Assembly: GCA_964548025.1 (NCBI GenBank)
Contig: CAZJRI010000028.1
Coordinates: 1-41,490 of the forward strand
Direction: 5' to 3'
Source of the DNA: JAHRVQ01 sp964548025
GTDB lineage: Bacteria; Pseudomonadota; Gammaproteobacteria; Pseudomonadales; Azotimanducaceae
Length of the DNA stretch: 41,490 nt
The position numbers and the translations under genes were made by a program. The notes beneath the pieces are model-generated. The model searched no databases. It was not told the origin of the DNA and was given only the letters and a program-made list of their open reading frames with translations. The stretch's first letter is position 1. Each line of letters opens with the position of its first letter. This document shows positions 24,367 to 31,936 of this stretch, piece by piece.

Positions 24367-25638
24367 ATGACTGAACTCATCACAACCGACTCTATTAAAC
24401 CCGCCAGAGCACCCTTTCACGTTCTGGTGAAACCAATAGGTCCCCTCTGTAATCTGGATTGTGAATACTGCTTCTATCTGAAAAAAACAGACATGTTCAA
24501 AGGCTCGAAATTTCGAATGAGCGATGATCTGCTCGAATTGCACATCAGGCGATATATTGAAACTCAGCCACAGGGAACCAATGAGATAGCATTCGCCTGG
24601 CAGGGAGGAGAACCGACGCTGCTGGGTATAGATTTTTTCAGGAAGGTTATCGAACTGCAGGATCGTTACCGCAAAACCGGAACCACCATCAGTAATGGAT
24701 TTCAAACCAACGGTACCAGGCTCGACAGGAACTGGTGTGAATTCCTGCGGGAGAACAACTTTCTTGTTGGAATCAGCATAGACGGACCAGAACACTTTCA
24801 TAACAAGTTCCGAAAGACCAAAGGGGGCAAGGGATCTTTTCGAGCCGTCATGAAAGGCCTCGAGAATCTTCAGCAATTTGAGGTTGACTACAATATTCTC
24901 ACTGTGATTCAGCGCCACAATGGTGATTTTCCCCTGGAAGTTTATCGGGGCTTAAGGGAGCTTGGTGCTGAACATATTCAATTTATCCCGATCATTGAAC
25001 AACAGGAAGACGAGCAAGTATCAACAAGAAGCGTACTTCCGAACCAATATGGGGAATTCATGAATGCAGTATTCGATGAATGGCTTTCCCATGATATTGG
25101 CAGGATCTATATCCAGCAGGTTGAATCCGCCCTCAATTCGTTGATCAACCAATCAGCAACAATCTGTGTCCATGCAGAAACCTGCGGCAGGGCCCTGGCC
25201 CTCGAACACAATGGCGACCTGTTTGCCTGCGATCACTTTGTCTTTGATGAGTTCAGACTCGGCAATATCTCCAGGGCTGACTACCCGGAGTTGGTTGATG
25301 GAAGTCAGCAAACAGAATTTGGTCTTGCCAAGAAGACAAAACTCACGGAGCGTTGTCTTCGATGTGATGTCCGCCATTATTGTAATGGCGGATGCCCTGC
25401 ACACCAGTTCATAACTATTAAGAATGAAACATTCAGGCATAATTATCTCTGCGAAGGCTACCGGGCTTACTTTCGGCATATGCGACCCTATCTGGAAGCG
25501 ATTGCCGAGGCACTAAGACTGAATCTACCCGCCAGCAACTATCATCGTTTTTTGTCCGGCAAGAAGACAATAGTCGGCAGAAATGACCCTTGCCCATGCG
25601 GCAGTGGCAGAAAATTCAAGAGATGTTGCGCTCGCTAA
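24367..25638 (+). CDS. Radical SAM anaerobic sulfatase-maturase-type enzyme with SEC-C tail
   Basis: A 423-residue radical SAM protein of the anSME class, which in known members oxidises a Cys or Ser of a sulfatase to formylglycine in the cytoplasm. C28-x3-C32-x2-C35 (CNLDCEYC) binds the SAM [4Fe-4S] cluster; FAWQGGEPTLLG, SNGFQTNGTRL and VGISIDGPEHFHNKFR follow. The SPASM region holds CGRALALEHNGDLFACDHFVF and CLRCDVRHYCNGGCPAH (two auxiliary clusters). The end, GRNDPCPCGSGRKFKRCC, is a SEC-C zinc motif. No sulfatase gene is in the window, and no C/S-x-P/A-x-R maturation site is seen in the DUF3047 protein before it, so its target is unknown. It lies 166 nt before napF. Confidence 0.88.
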   Translation: MTELITTDSIKPARAPFHVLVKPIGPLCNLDCEYCFYLKKTDMFKGSKFRMSDDLLELHIRRYIETQPQGTNEIAFAWQGGEPTLLGIDFFRKVIELQDRYRKTGTTISNGFQTNGTRLDRNWCEFLRENNFLVGISIDGPEHFHNKFRKTKGGKGSFRAVMKGLENLQQFEVDYNILTVIQRHNGDFPLEVYRGLRELGAEHIQFIPIIEQQEDEQVSTRSVLPNQYGEFMNAVFDEWLSHDIGRIYIQQVESALNSLINQSATICVHAETCGRALALEHNGDLFACDHFVFDEFRLGNISRADYPELVDGSQQTEFGLAKKTKLTERCLRCDVRHYCNGGCPAHQFITIKNETFRHNYLCEGYRAYFRHMRPYLEAIAEALRLNLPASNYHRFLSGKKTIVGRNDPCPCGSGRKFKRCCAR

Positions 25639-25700
25639 AAATCCATTGATCCGAATACCATGCAGTTCTGTCGAGTTCGGCTAAACTAATTGTGCTCGTA

Positions 25701-25742
25701 TTAACATCCGTCAAGTACTACGGGAAATTGCAAGACTATAAT
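25701..25742 (+). promoter_or_regulatory. FNR-type class II promoter of the nap operon
   Basis: TTAAC-ATCC-GTCAA (25701-25714) differs from the FNR consensus TTGAYnnnnRTCAA at one base. A perfect TATAAT -10 lies at 25737-25742. If the start of transcription is 25749, seven bases after it, the box is centred exactly at -41.5, the class II position used by FNR. The leader would be 56 nt to the GTG of napF and contains a small palindrome (GTCAGA-GTTT-TCTGAC, 25766-25781). Confidence 0.6.
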
Positions 25743-25804
25743 TGCTGTGATTTTATTCCCACGGCGTCAGAGTTTTCTGACTCAGTAGAAGTGAGTTGTA
25801 TATC

Positions 25805-26317
25805 GTGGCGAAAAGGTTTAGTCGGTCACAACTTATCAGAGGGCGGTTGGCCCCAACCAGGCAACCCATAAGACCCCCATGGGAATCAAACCTAGAAAAC
25901 AAATGTGATCAGTGTGGGGAGTGCATCAAGCATTGCCCGGAATCCATTCTCATCCAATCAGCCGATGGCTTTCCCGAAGTAGATTTCCGAAGAGGTGAAT
26001 GCACCTTTTGCGGCGAATGCGCCGATGTTTGCAAACCCAAAGCTATTCTCAAACAAGACAACCAAATCCCCTGGTACCTCGATGTCTCGGTCTCGTCCGC
26101 ATGTCTTGGTTTCAAATCAGTTAGCTGTCGAAGTTGCGGCGACGTCTGCGCAGATCAGGCAATTGAATTCAGAATAACATCAAACGGAATCGGTATTCCC
26201 ACAATTAACAATGACCTTTGTAATTCGTGTGGGGGTTGCCTCAGTGTCTGCCCGGTTGATGCGATACAGATTATTCCGGCACAAGAGCGTGCACTTATTC
26301 GTAAAACGGCAGAGTAA
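25805..26317 (+). CDS. napF: NapF ferredoxin-type maturation protein
   Basis: A 170-residue cytoplasmic polyferredoxin that helps NapA acquire its Fe-S cluster. After an SRSQLIRGRL leader-like start come cluster motifs CDQCGECIKHCP, CTFCGECADVCK, a degenerate set (CLGF...CRSCGDVC) and CNSCGGCLSVCP. The GTG 25805 start gives MAKRFSRSQ; TTG 25796 is too close to the GAAGTGAG site. It is the first gene of the nap operon and is followed 21 nt later by napD. The E. coli operon has the same napF position. Confidence 0.88.
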   Translation: MAKRFSRSQLIRGRLAPTRQPIRPPWESNLENKCDQCGECIKHCPESILIQSADGFPEVDFRRGECTFCGECADVCKPKAILKQDNQIPWYLDVSVSSACLGFKSVSCRSCGDVCADQAIEFRITSNGIGIPTINNDLCNSCGGCLSVCPVDAIQIIPAQERALIRKTAE

Positions 26318-26338
26318 AGTGATTGAAGGAATTAATAG

Positions 26339-26623
26339 ATGAACGAGACAATCCCCCAAAACAGACTGAACGTTGCCGGTGTTGTCGTTCGAACCCTACC
26401 GCGCAATGCAGAGGTCGTTAGACAACGGCTTGAGGCTATTCCAGGCGTTGAAGTTCATGGAATCAGTGATACAGGAAATCTTGCGATAACACTCGAGGAT
26501 ATCGACGATCGAATGGCTGCTGATTCACTAGTAGATGTACAAAATACACAGGGCGTGATAGCTGCGTCCCTGATCTATCACGAAATATTCGAAGAACCAG
26601 ATGCCCAGGAGGCAACACGATGA
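26339..26623 (+). CDS. napD: NapD chaperone for NapA
   Basis: A 94-residue cytoplasmic protein with the NapD fold: the start NVAGVVVRTLPRNAEVVRQRLEAIPGVEVH (cut) and the end GVIAASLIYHEI. It binds the Tat signal of NapA and holds it until the cofactor is in place. It follows napF by 21 nt with GAAGGA ahead, and its stop overlaps the napA start (ATGA, 26620-26623). Confidence 0.93.
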   Translation: MNETIPQNRLNVAGVVVRTLPRNAEVVRQRLEAIPGVEVHGISDTGNLAITLEDIDDRMAADSLVDVQNTQGVIAASLIYHEIFEEPDAQEATR

Positions 26624-29106
26624 AACAGTCCAGGCGTGATTTTATGAAGACCAGTGCGGCAGCCGCTGCGGCAACTGCGGCAGGGGTTACCATTCCCGTG
26701 ATGGAGATCCAGGCACAAGCGAAGACCGATATCCGCTGGGACAAGGCGCCATGTCGATTTTGCGGCACTGGTTGTAGCGTTCTTATCGGTGTCAAAGACG
26801 ACAAGGTAATCGCCACACAGGGTGATCCTGAAGCACCCGTCAATCGCGGATTGAACTGTATCAAAGGATATTTTCTGTCGAAGATTATGTACGGAAAAGA
26901 TCGTTTGACCCAGCCGATGCTGCGAAAGACCGACGGCAAATATGACAAGAATGGTGACTTTGAACCAGTAAGCTGGGATGAAGCATTCGATGTGATGGCA
27001 GAGAAGTACAAGAAGACGCTTAAAGAGAAAGGACCGACCGCCATCGGCATGTTTGGTTCCGGCCAATGGACAGTTTGGGAAGGTTATGCAGCAGTAAAAC
27101 TGATGAAGGCGGGATTTCGTTCAAACAATATTGAACCCAATGCCCGCCACTGCATGGCATCGGCGGTAGCAGGTTTCATCCGGACATTTGGTATAGACGA
27201 ACCCATGGGTTGTTATGACGATCTCGAGTCTGCAGATACGTTTGTACTATGGGGTTCCAATATGTCAGAGATGCATCCTATTCTCTGGTCACGCTTAACG
27301 GATCGTCGATTAAGTGCAGATCACGTCAAGGTACATGTGCTTTCAACTTTCAGAAACCGCTGCTTCGAACTGGCTGACAACGGGATGATTTTTGAGCCGC
27401 AGACAGATCTTGCCATCCTCAATGGGATTGCCAATTACATATTCGAAACCGGCAAGGTAAACAAGGATTTCGTCAAGAAACACGTCAATTTGCTCAAGGG
27501 TAATGACGACATCGGTTACGGTCTGCGCGATTCAGATCCCCGCCAGAAGAAGGCAAAGAATGCTGGAAAAGCGGGTGGCGCAAAACCAATGACGCTGGCG
27601 GAATACGAGGCATTCGTCAAACCCTATACGTTCGACTATGTTTCAAAATTATCCGGTGTCCCGGTTGATAAACTAAAAGCACTTGCCGAAGTCTATGCTG
27701 ATCCCAAACAGAAGGTTACCTCCTACTGGACGATGGGTTTCAACCAGCACACCCGAGGTACCTGGGCAAATAACCTCATCTATAACATCCACCTGCTGAC
27801 CGGAAAGATATCTGAACCCGGTAATGGTCCCTTCTCTTTGACGGGTCAACCTTCTGCTTGTGGTACAGCAAGAGAAGTTGGCACATTCGCCCATCGTCTA
27901 CCTGCAGATCTGGTTGTCGCAAAAGCGCCTCATCGAGAATTCACCGAAGAGAAATGGCAGCTACCCGCAGGAACGATCGTCGGCAAACCCGGCTTTCACG
28001 CGGTGCTGCACAATCGCAAATTGAAAGACGGTGCGATGAACTGCTACTGGGTAATGTGTAATAACAATCTGCAGGCAGCAGCAAACATGAACGAAGAGGG
28101 GCTGCCGGGCTATCGCAATCCGGATAACTTTATTGTCTGTTCTGATCCGTATCCCACTGTGACCGCAATGGGAGCTGATCTCATCCTGCCGACCGCCATG
28201 TGGGTTGAGAAGGAAGGTGCCTATGGCAATGCAGAACGACGAACCCAGTTCTGGCGCCAGCAGATTCCGGCACCGGGTGAATCAAAATCAGATCTCTGGC
28301 AGTTAATGGAATTTTCAAAACGGTTCCGGGTAGATGAAGTATGGCCAGAGGACCTGATTGCCAAGAAACCAGAGTATAAAAACAAGACGCTCTACGACAT
28401 TCTCTTTGGCAATGGCGTTATCGATAAGTATCCACTATCTGAACTACAGGCTGGTTTCGACAACGACGAATCAAAACACTTCGGCTACTACGTACAAAAA
28501 GGATTGTTCGAAGAATATGCAGACTTTGGCCGGGGTCACCAACATGACCTGGCGGACTTTCAGACTTACCACGATACTCGCGGGTTACGCTGGCCGGTAG
28601 TTGATGGCAAAGAGACTCTATGGCGATTCCGGGAAGGATACGACCCCTACGTCAAAAAGGGAGAAGATGTAAAATTCTATGGAAAGCCAAACGGTAAGGC
28701 CAATATTTTCGCCGTACCTTATGAACCGGCAGCAGAAGTACCGGATGAGGAATACGATCTCTGGTTATCCACGGGACGTGTACTCGAACACTGGCATTCC
28801 GGTTCTATGACACGAAGGGTGCCTGAACTCTATCGGGCATTTCCTGATGCGGTCGTCTATATGCACCCGGACGATGCTGATTCGAGAGGGCTCAAGCGCG
28901 GTCACGAGGTGAAGGTTACCTCACGCCGCGGTGAAATTCGGATTCGCGTCGAAACCCGGGGCAGAAACCGACCACCAAAAGGGCTGGTTTTCATCCCATG
29001 GTTTGACGCCAGCATTCTCGTTAACAAAATCACACTCGATGCGACCTGCCCCATCTCGAAAGAGACAGATTTCAAGAAGTGTGCTGTGAAGATTGAAAAA
29101 GCATGA
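26620..29106 (+). CDS. napA: Periplasmic nitrate reductase, catalytic subunit NapA
   Basis: An 828-residue molybdoenzyme that reduces nitrate to nitrite in the periplasm. It has a Tat signal (SRRDFMK, then an alanine-rich stretch) and the [4Fe-4S] motif C45-x2-C48-x3-C52-x27-C80. C178 in NARHCMAS is the expected ligand to molybdenum bis-MGD. Further family blocks are GQWTVWEGYA, FGIDEPMGCYDD, WGSNMSEMHP, GQPSACGTAREVG and LSTGRVLEHWHSGSMTRR. Length and order match gammaproteobacterial NapA. Start codon overlaps napD. The following gene napG begins 70 nt downstream after a strong stem-loop. Confidence 0.97.
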   Translation: MKQSRRDFMKTSAAAAAATAAGVTIPVMEIQAQAKTDIRWDKAPCRFCGTGCSVLIGVKDDKVIATQGDPEAPVNRGLNCIKGYFLSKIMYGKDRLTQPMLRKTDGKYDKNGDFEPVSWDEAFDVMAEKYKKTLKEKGPTAIGMFGSGQWTVWEGYAAVKLMKAGFRSNNIEPNARHCMASAVAGFIRTFGIDEPMGCYDDLESADTFVLWGSNMSEMHPILWSRLTDRRLSADHVKVHVLSTFRNRCFELADNGMIFEPQTDLAILNGIANYIFETGKVNKDFVKKHVNLLKGNDDIGYGLRDSDPRQKKAKNAGKAGGAKPMTLAEYEAFVKPYTFDYVSKLSGVPVDKLKALAEVYADPKQKVTSYWTMGFNQHTRGTWANNLIYNIHLLTGKISEPGNGPFSLTGQPSACGTAREVGTFAHRLPADLVVAKAPHREFTEEKWQLPAGTIVGKPGFHAVLHNRKLKDGAMNCYWVMCNNNLQAAANMNEEGLPGYRNPDNFIVCSDPYPTVTAMGADLILPTAMWVEKEGAYGNAERRTQFWRQQIPAPGESKSDLWQLMEFSKRFRVDEVWPEDLIAKKPEYKNKTLYDILFGNGVIDKYPLSELQAGFDNDESKHFGYYVQKGLFEEYADFGRGHQHDLADFQTYHDTRGLRWPVVDGKETLWRFREGYDPYVKKGEDVKFYGKPNGKANIFAVPYEPAAEVPDEEYDLWLSTGRVLEHWHSGSMTRRVPELYRAFPDAVVYMHPDDADSRGLKRGHEVKVTSRRGEIRIRVETRGRNRPPKGLVFIPWFDASILVNKITLDATCPISKETDFKKCAVKIEKA

Positions 29107-29112
29107 AATGAA

Positions 29113-29149
29113 CCTGCATCAACCACCCCAACAGCGTGGTTGATGCAGG
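29113..29149 (+). promoter_or_regulatory. Perfect 14-bp stem-loop between napA and napG
   Basis: CCTGCATCAACCAC (29113-29126) pairs without mismatch with GTGGTTGATGCAGG (29136-29149) around a 9-nt loop. It sits 7 nt after the napA stop, inside the operon, and is followed by ATTAAAATTG, not by a T-run. It could end some transcripts or protect the napFDA part of the mRNA, lowering napGHBC expression. Confidence 0.65.
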
Positions 29150-29176
29150 ATTAAAATTGAGACTTAGATCGGTATT

Positions 29177-29929
29177 ATGAACAACCAACCTGCAACCAGA
29201 ATCAGTCGGAGACAGTTCTTTACAGAAACTGCCCGACTGGCCTGTGGTTCAGGATTATTGGGTCTCGGACTGGTTGCCTATACCGGTAAGACCGAATCCC
29301 ATCCGGCAACTTATATTCGTCCTCCCGGCGCGCTCGATGAAAAAGCTTTTCAGGCTACCTGTGTCCGCTGTGGACTCTGTGTGAGGGACTGCCCTTTCGA
29401 TACGCTGAAACTAGCACACCCTTATGATCAGGTTGCCACGGGTACGCCCTTTTTTGAGGCAAGAGAGATACCTTGTGAGATGTGTGAAGATATCCCCTGT
29501 GTCAAGGCGTGTCCGACCGGGGCGCTCTCTCCTTCGCTGACTGATATTGATGACGCGCGAATGGGACTCGCTGTATTGCTGGACGATGAGAATTGTTTGA
29601 GCATGCAGGGTCTAAGATGTGATGTCTGCTACCGCGTCTGCCCTTCTCTTGATGAAGCGATCACTCTTGAACGTGAGCGCAATATTCGAACAGGCGCACA
29701 CGCTGTATTTAAGCCCACGGTTCATTCCGATAAATGCACAGGATGTGGTAAGTGCGAACGGGCATGCGTTCTCGACGAGGCAGCAATCAAAGTGCTACCA
29801 ATCCATCTGGCCAAGGGAAAGATGGGTCAGCACTATCGATTTGGCTGGAAAGAAGAAAACATCGTTGATCCGGTACAAATTCCGAAGCAGGCCAGGCAAT
29901 CGGGTCTGCGACCGGGAGCAGGATCATGA
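29177..29929 (+). CDS. napG: NapG ferredoxin-type quinol-oxidation subunit
   Basis: A 250-residue periplasmic Fe-S protein with a Tat signal (ISRRQFF). Four cluster sites are visible: CVRCGLCVRDCP, CEMCEDIPCVKACP, CDVCYRVCP (with an earlier C in ENCLS) and CTGCGKCERAC. With NapH it forms a quinol dehydrogenase that passes electrons to NapC/NapB, chiefly from ubiquinol in E. coli. It starts 70 nt after napA and overlaps napH by 4 nt (ATGA). Confidence 0.93.
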   Translation: MNNQPATRISRRQFFTETARLACGSGLLGLGLVAYTGKTESHPATYIRPPGALDEKAFQATCVRCGLCVRDCPFDTLKLAHPYDQVATGTPFFEAREIPCEMCEDIPCVKACPTGALSPSLTDIDDARMGLAVLLDDENCLSMQGLRCDVCYRVCPSLDEAITLERERNIRTGAHAVFKPTVHSDKCTGCGKCERACVLDEAAIKVLPIHLAKGKMGQHYRFGWKEENIVDPVQIPKQARQSGLRPGAGS

Positions 29930-30801
29930 GAACGCTCGGTCTTGCTGCAACAGCCGAGAAAGGCTGGTGGCTCAGTCACCGTTTTCTGATGCTTCGCCGC
30001 ATCTCGCAGATTCTTGTCCTGGGTCTGTTCTTATTAGGACCTGTCGCTGGCATATGGATTATCAAAGGCAATCTTACTTCCAGCCTGGTTCTGGAGACCG
30101 TGCCACTAACCGATCCTTTTGTTCTCTCACAATCTCTATTCGCTGGCTTGTCTGATGGGTCAATCCCAGGTAATCAGGCTCTCCTCGCCGCGGCTATTGT
30201 ATTCGGATTTTATTTTCTGCTTGGTGGCAGAGGATACTGCAGTTGGGTCTGTCCCTTGAATATCGTCACCGATGCTGCAGCGCGAATCCGCTATATGACA
30301 GGGATCAGAGGAGGAAGGCGCCCTTCACGTAAAACACGTTACTACTTACTCGCCGTCATCAGTCTGCTCAGTATTATCACAGGACAGATGCTCTGGGAGT
30401 TGGTTAATCCCGTCTCGATTACTCATCGTTCAATAATTTTTGGCATGGGAGCTGTCTGGATTCTTATTCTGGGAATATTTCTTTTTGAACTGCTGATATC
30501 ACCAAGGGGTTGGTGTGGCCACCTGTGTCCGGCCGGTGCCTTCTATAGTCTTATTGGTTATTTCAGCCCGGTTCGTATAAGCGCAGTGAACAGAAAGAAC
30601 TGCGATGACTGCGGCGACTGTTATCAGGTCTGTCCGGAAGCACAGGTGATTAAACCCGCGCTCAAAAACCCAGATGGCAATCAGAGCCCCATAATTCTTT
30701 CACCGAATTGCACCAACTGTGGTCGGTGCATCGATATCTGTTCTAAAGATGTTTTTAAATTTCGTATTAGATACGGCAATACAACGGAGACTCAGCTATG
30801 A
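29926..30801 (+). CDS. napH: NapH quinol dehydrogenase membrane subunit
   Basis: This 291-residue inner-membrane protein has about four transmembrane helices (about 27-45, 88-105, 137-155 and 168-190). Cytoplasmic-side motifs GYCSWVCPLN and GWCGHLCPAGAFY are the hallmark CxxxCP pair, and two ferredoxin sites, CDDCGDCYQVCP and CTNCGRCIDIC, close the chain. It partners NapG in quinol oxidation. It overlaps napG at its start and napB at its end (ATGA 30798-30801), so translation of the three is coupled. Confidence 0.94.
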   Translation: MRTLGLAATAEKGWWLSHRFLMLRRISQILVLGLFLLGPVAGIWIIKGNLTSSLVLETVPLTDPFVLSQSLFAGLSDGSIPGNQALLAAAIVFGFYFLLGGRGYCSWVCPLNIVTDAAARIRYMTGIRGGRRPSRKTRYYLLAVISLLSIITGQMLWELVNPVSITHRSIIFGMGAVWILILGIFLFELLISPRGWCGHLCPAGAFYSLIGYFSPVRISAVNRKNCDDCGDCYQVCPEAQVIKPALKNPDGNQSPIILSPNCTNCGRCIDICSKDVFKFRIRYGNTTETQL

Positions 30802-31244
30802 AAAAAGCACTGTCGATTAAAATGGCAATCGTACTTGGTGCGATTTATCTCATCACCGCATCCAGCATATCTGCGGAAGTAAGATCACTTCGCGGCGCTG
30901 CTGAACTTGATGCCGTCAGGCAAGCCGCTGATATGAAAAAGGTACAAAAGGACTCCGCGCCTATCAAGCGCAACTATGTTCAGCAGCCACCGTTGATCCC
31001 ACATTCAATTCGCGGTTACAAGGTGAATCTGAAAAACAACAAATGTCTGCAATGCCACGGGTGGGATAACTATCGAGAATATGGAGCCACCAAAATCAGC
31101 CAGACCCACTTTACTGACAGAGACAGTATCGCCATGGCGGACGTTGCACCCCGTCGGTATTTTTGTGATCAGTGTCATGCCACCCAGGCAGATGTTCAAC
31201 CACTGATAGAGAACAATTTTGAACCCGTTGATGTTCTTCACTAG
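30798..31244 (+). CDS. napB: NapB diheme cytochrome c subunit
   Basis: A 148-residue periplasmic protein with a Sec signal (ALSIKMAIVLGAIYLITASS, cut, cleaved near ISA-EV). Two heme c sites are CLQCH (83-87) and CDQCH (123-127). The block PPLIPHSIRGY and NKCLQCHGW with FTDRDS and RRYFCDQCHATQAD match NapB. It brings electrons from NapC or NapGH to NapA. GGAG inside the end of napH gives the ribosome site. napC follows after 55 nt. Confidence 0.94.
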   Translation: MKKALSIKMAIVLGAIYLITASSISAEVRSLRGAAELDAVRQAADMKKVQKDSAPIKRNYVQQPPLIPHSIRGYKVNLKNNKCLQCHGWDNYREYGATKISQTHFTDRDSIAMADVAPRRYFCDQCHATQADVQPLIENNFEPVDVLH

Positions 31245-31299
31245 CACCAATGCTAAAAACGCAATCAGGCAATGTGTGCATGAATAGGGAGAGTAAGGT

Positions 31300-31878
31300 A
31301 TGAAAAATTTCATTAGCAAAACATGGCAGCAATTGATGAGTCCAAGCCCCCACTACCTGGGTGTGCTTCTGGGCGTGGGTGTCATTGCCGGGGTTCTGTT
31401 TTGGGGTGCATTTAACTGGGCGATGGAACTAACGAACACCGAGGAATTTTGTATCAGTTGCCACGAAATGCGGTCAAATGTATATGAAGAATTTCGTGAA
31501 ACCATTCACTTCAGCAATCGATCCGGTGTGAGGGCAACCTGTCCGGACTGCCATGTACCAAAACCATGGATCTATAAAGTCGGCAGGAAAATACAGGCGA
31601 CTAACGAGCTCTGGCACAAAATGCTGGGGACTATTGATACCCCGGAGAAGTTTGAGGCAAAACGTCTCGAACTTGCACAGCATGAATGGGACAGAATGAA
31701 AAAGAGTGATTCCCGAGAGTGTCGAAACTGCCACAACTACGACTTCATGGATTATAGCGAGCAGGGACGTCGCAGCTCACGTATTCATGAAAAGGGCTTT
31801 TCAGAAGGTGAAACCTGCATTGACTGCCACAAGGGTGTCGCTCATCAACTACCGGAGTTGGCCGAGGCCGACGATTAA
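31300..31878 (+). CDS. napC: NapC tetraheme quinol dehydrogenase
   Basis: A 192-residue NapC/NirT family protein anchored by one N-terminal helix (about 19-42) with a periplasmic domain carrying four CxxCH sites: CISCH (51-55), CPDCH, CRNCH and CIDCH. It oxidises membrane quinols and hands electrons to NapB. GGGAGAGTAAGG precedes the ATG. It is the last gene of the operon; a strong stem-loop lies just after it. With NapG, NapH and NapC all present, both quinol entry routes known for nap are encoded. Confidence 0.95.
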   Translation: MKNFISKTWQQLMSPSPHYLGVLLGVGVIAGVLFWGAFNWAMELTNTEEFCISCHEMRSNVYEEFRETIHFSNRSGVRATCPDCHVPKPWIYKVGRKIQATNELWHKMLGTIDTPEKFEAKRLELAQHEWDRMKKSDSRECRNCHNYDFMDYSEQGRRSSRIHEKGFSEGETCIDCHKGVAHQLPELAEADD

Positions 31879-31883
31879 TCAAG

Positions 31884-31920
31884 GGGGGGATTGGATGGTT
31901 TCAGATGTACTCCAATCCCC
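31884..31920. terminator. Stem-loop between napC and metY (convergent)
   Basis: GGGGGATTGGA (31884-31894) pairs perfectly with TCCAATCCCCC (31910-31920) around a 15-nt loop, six bases after the napC stop. The sequence is close to symmetrical, so it can serve transcripts from both sides. T-runs are weak on both sides. Confidence 0.6.
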
Positions 31921-31936
31921 CGGATTTCATCACATT

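Noticed and set aside
24367..25638. Evidence for a sulfatase gene cluster
   Set aside because: The maturase-type enzyme is present but no sulfatase (C/S-x-P-x-R with hydrolase domain) is in the window.
25639..25804. A napE gene before napF
   Set aside because: The 166-nt gap holds the promoter and leader only; no small hydrophobic frame is present.
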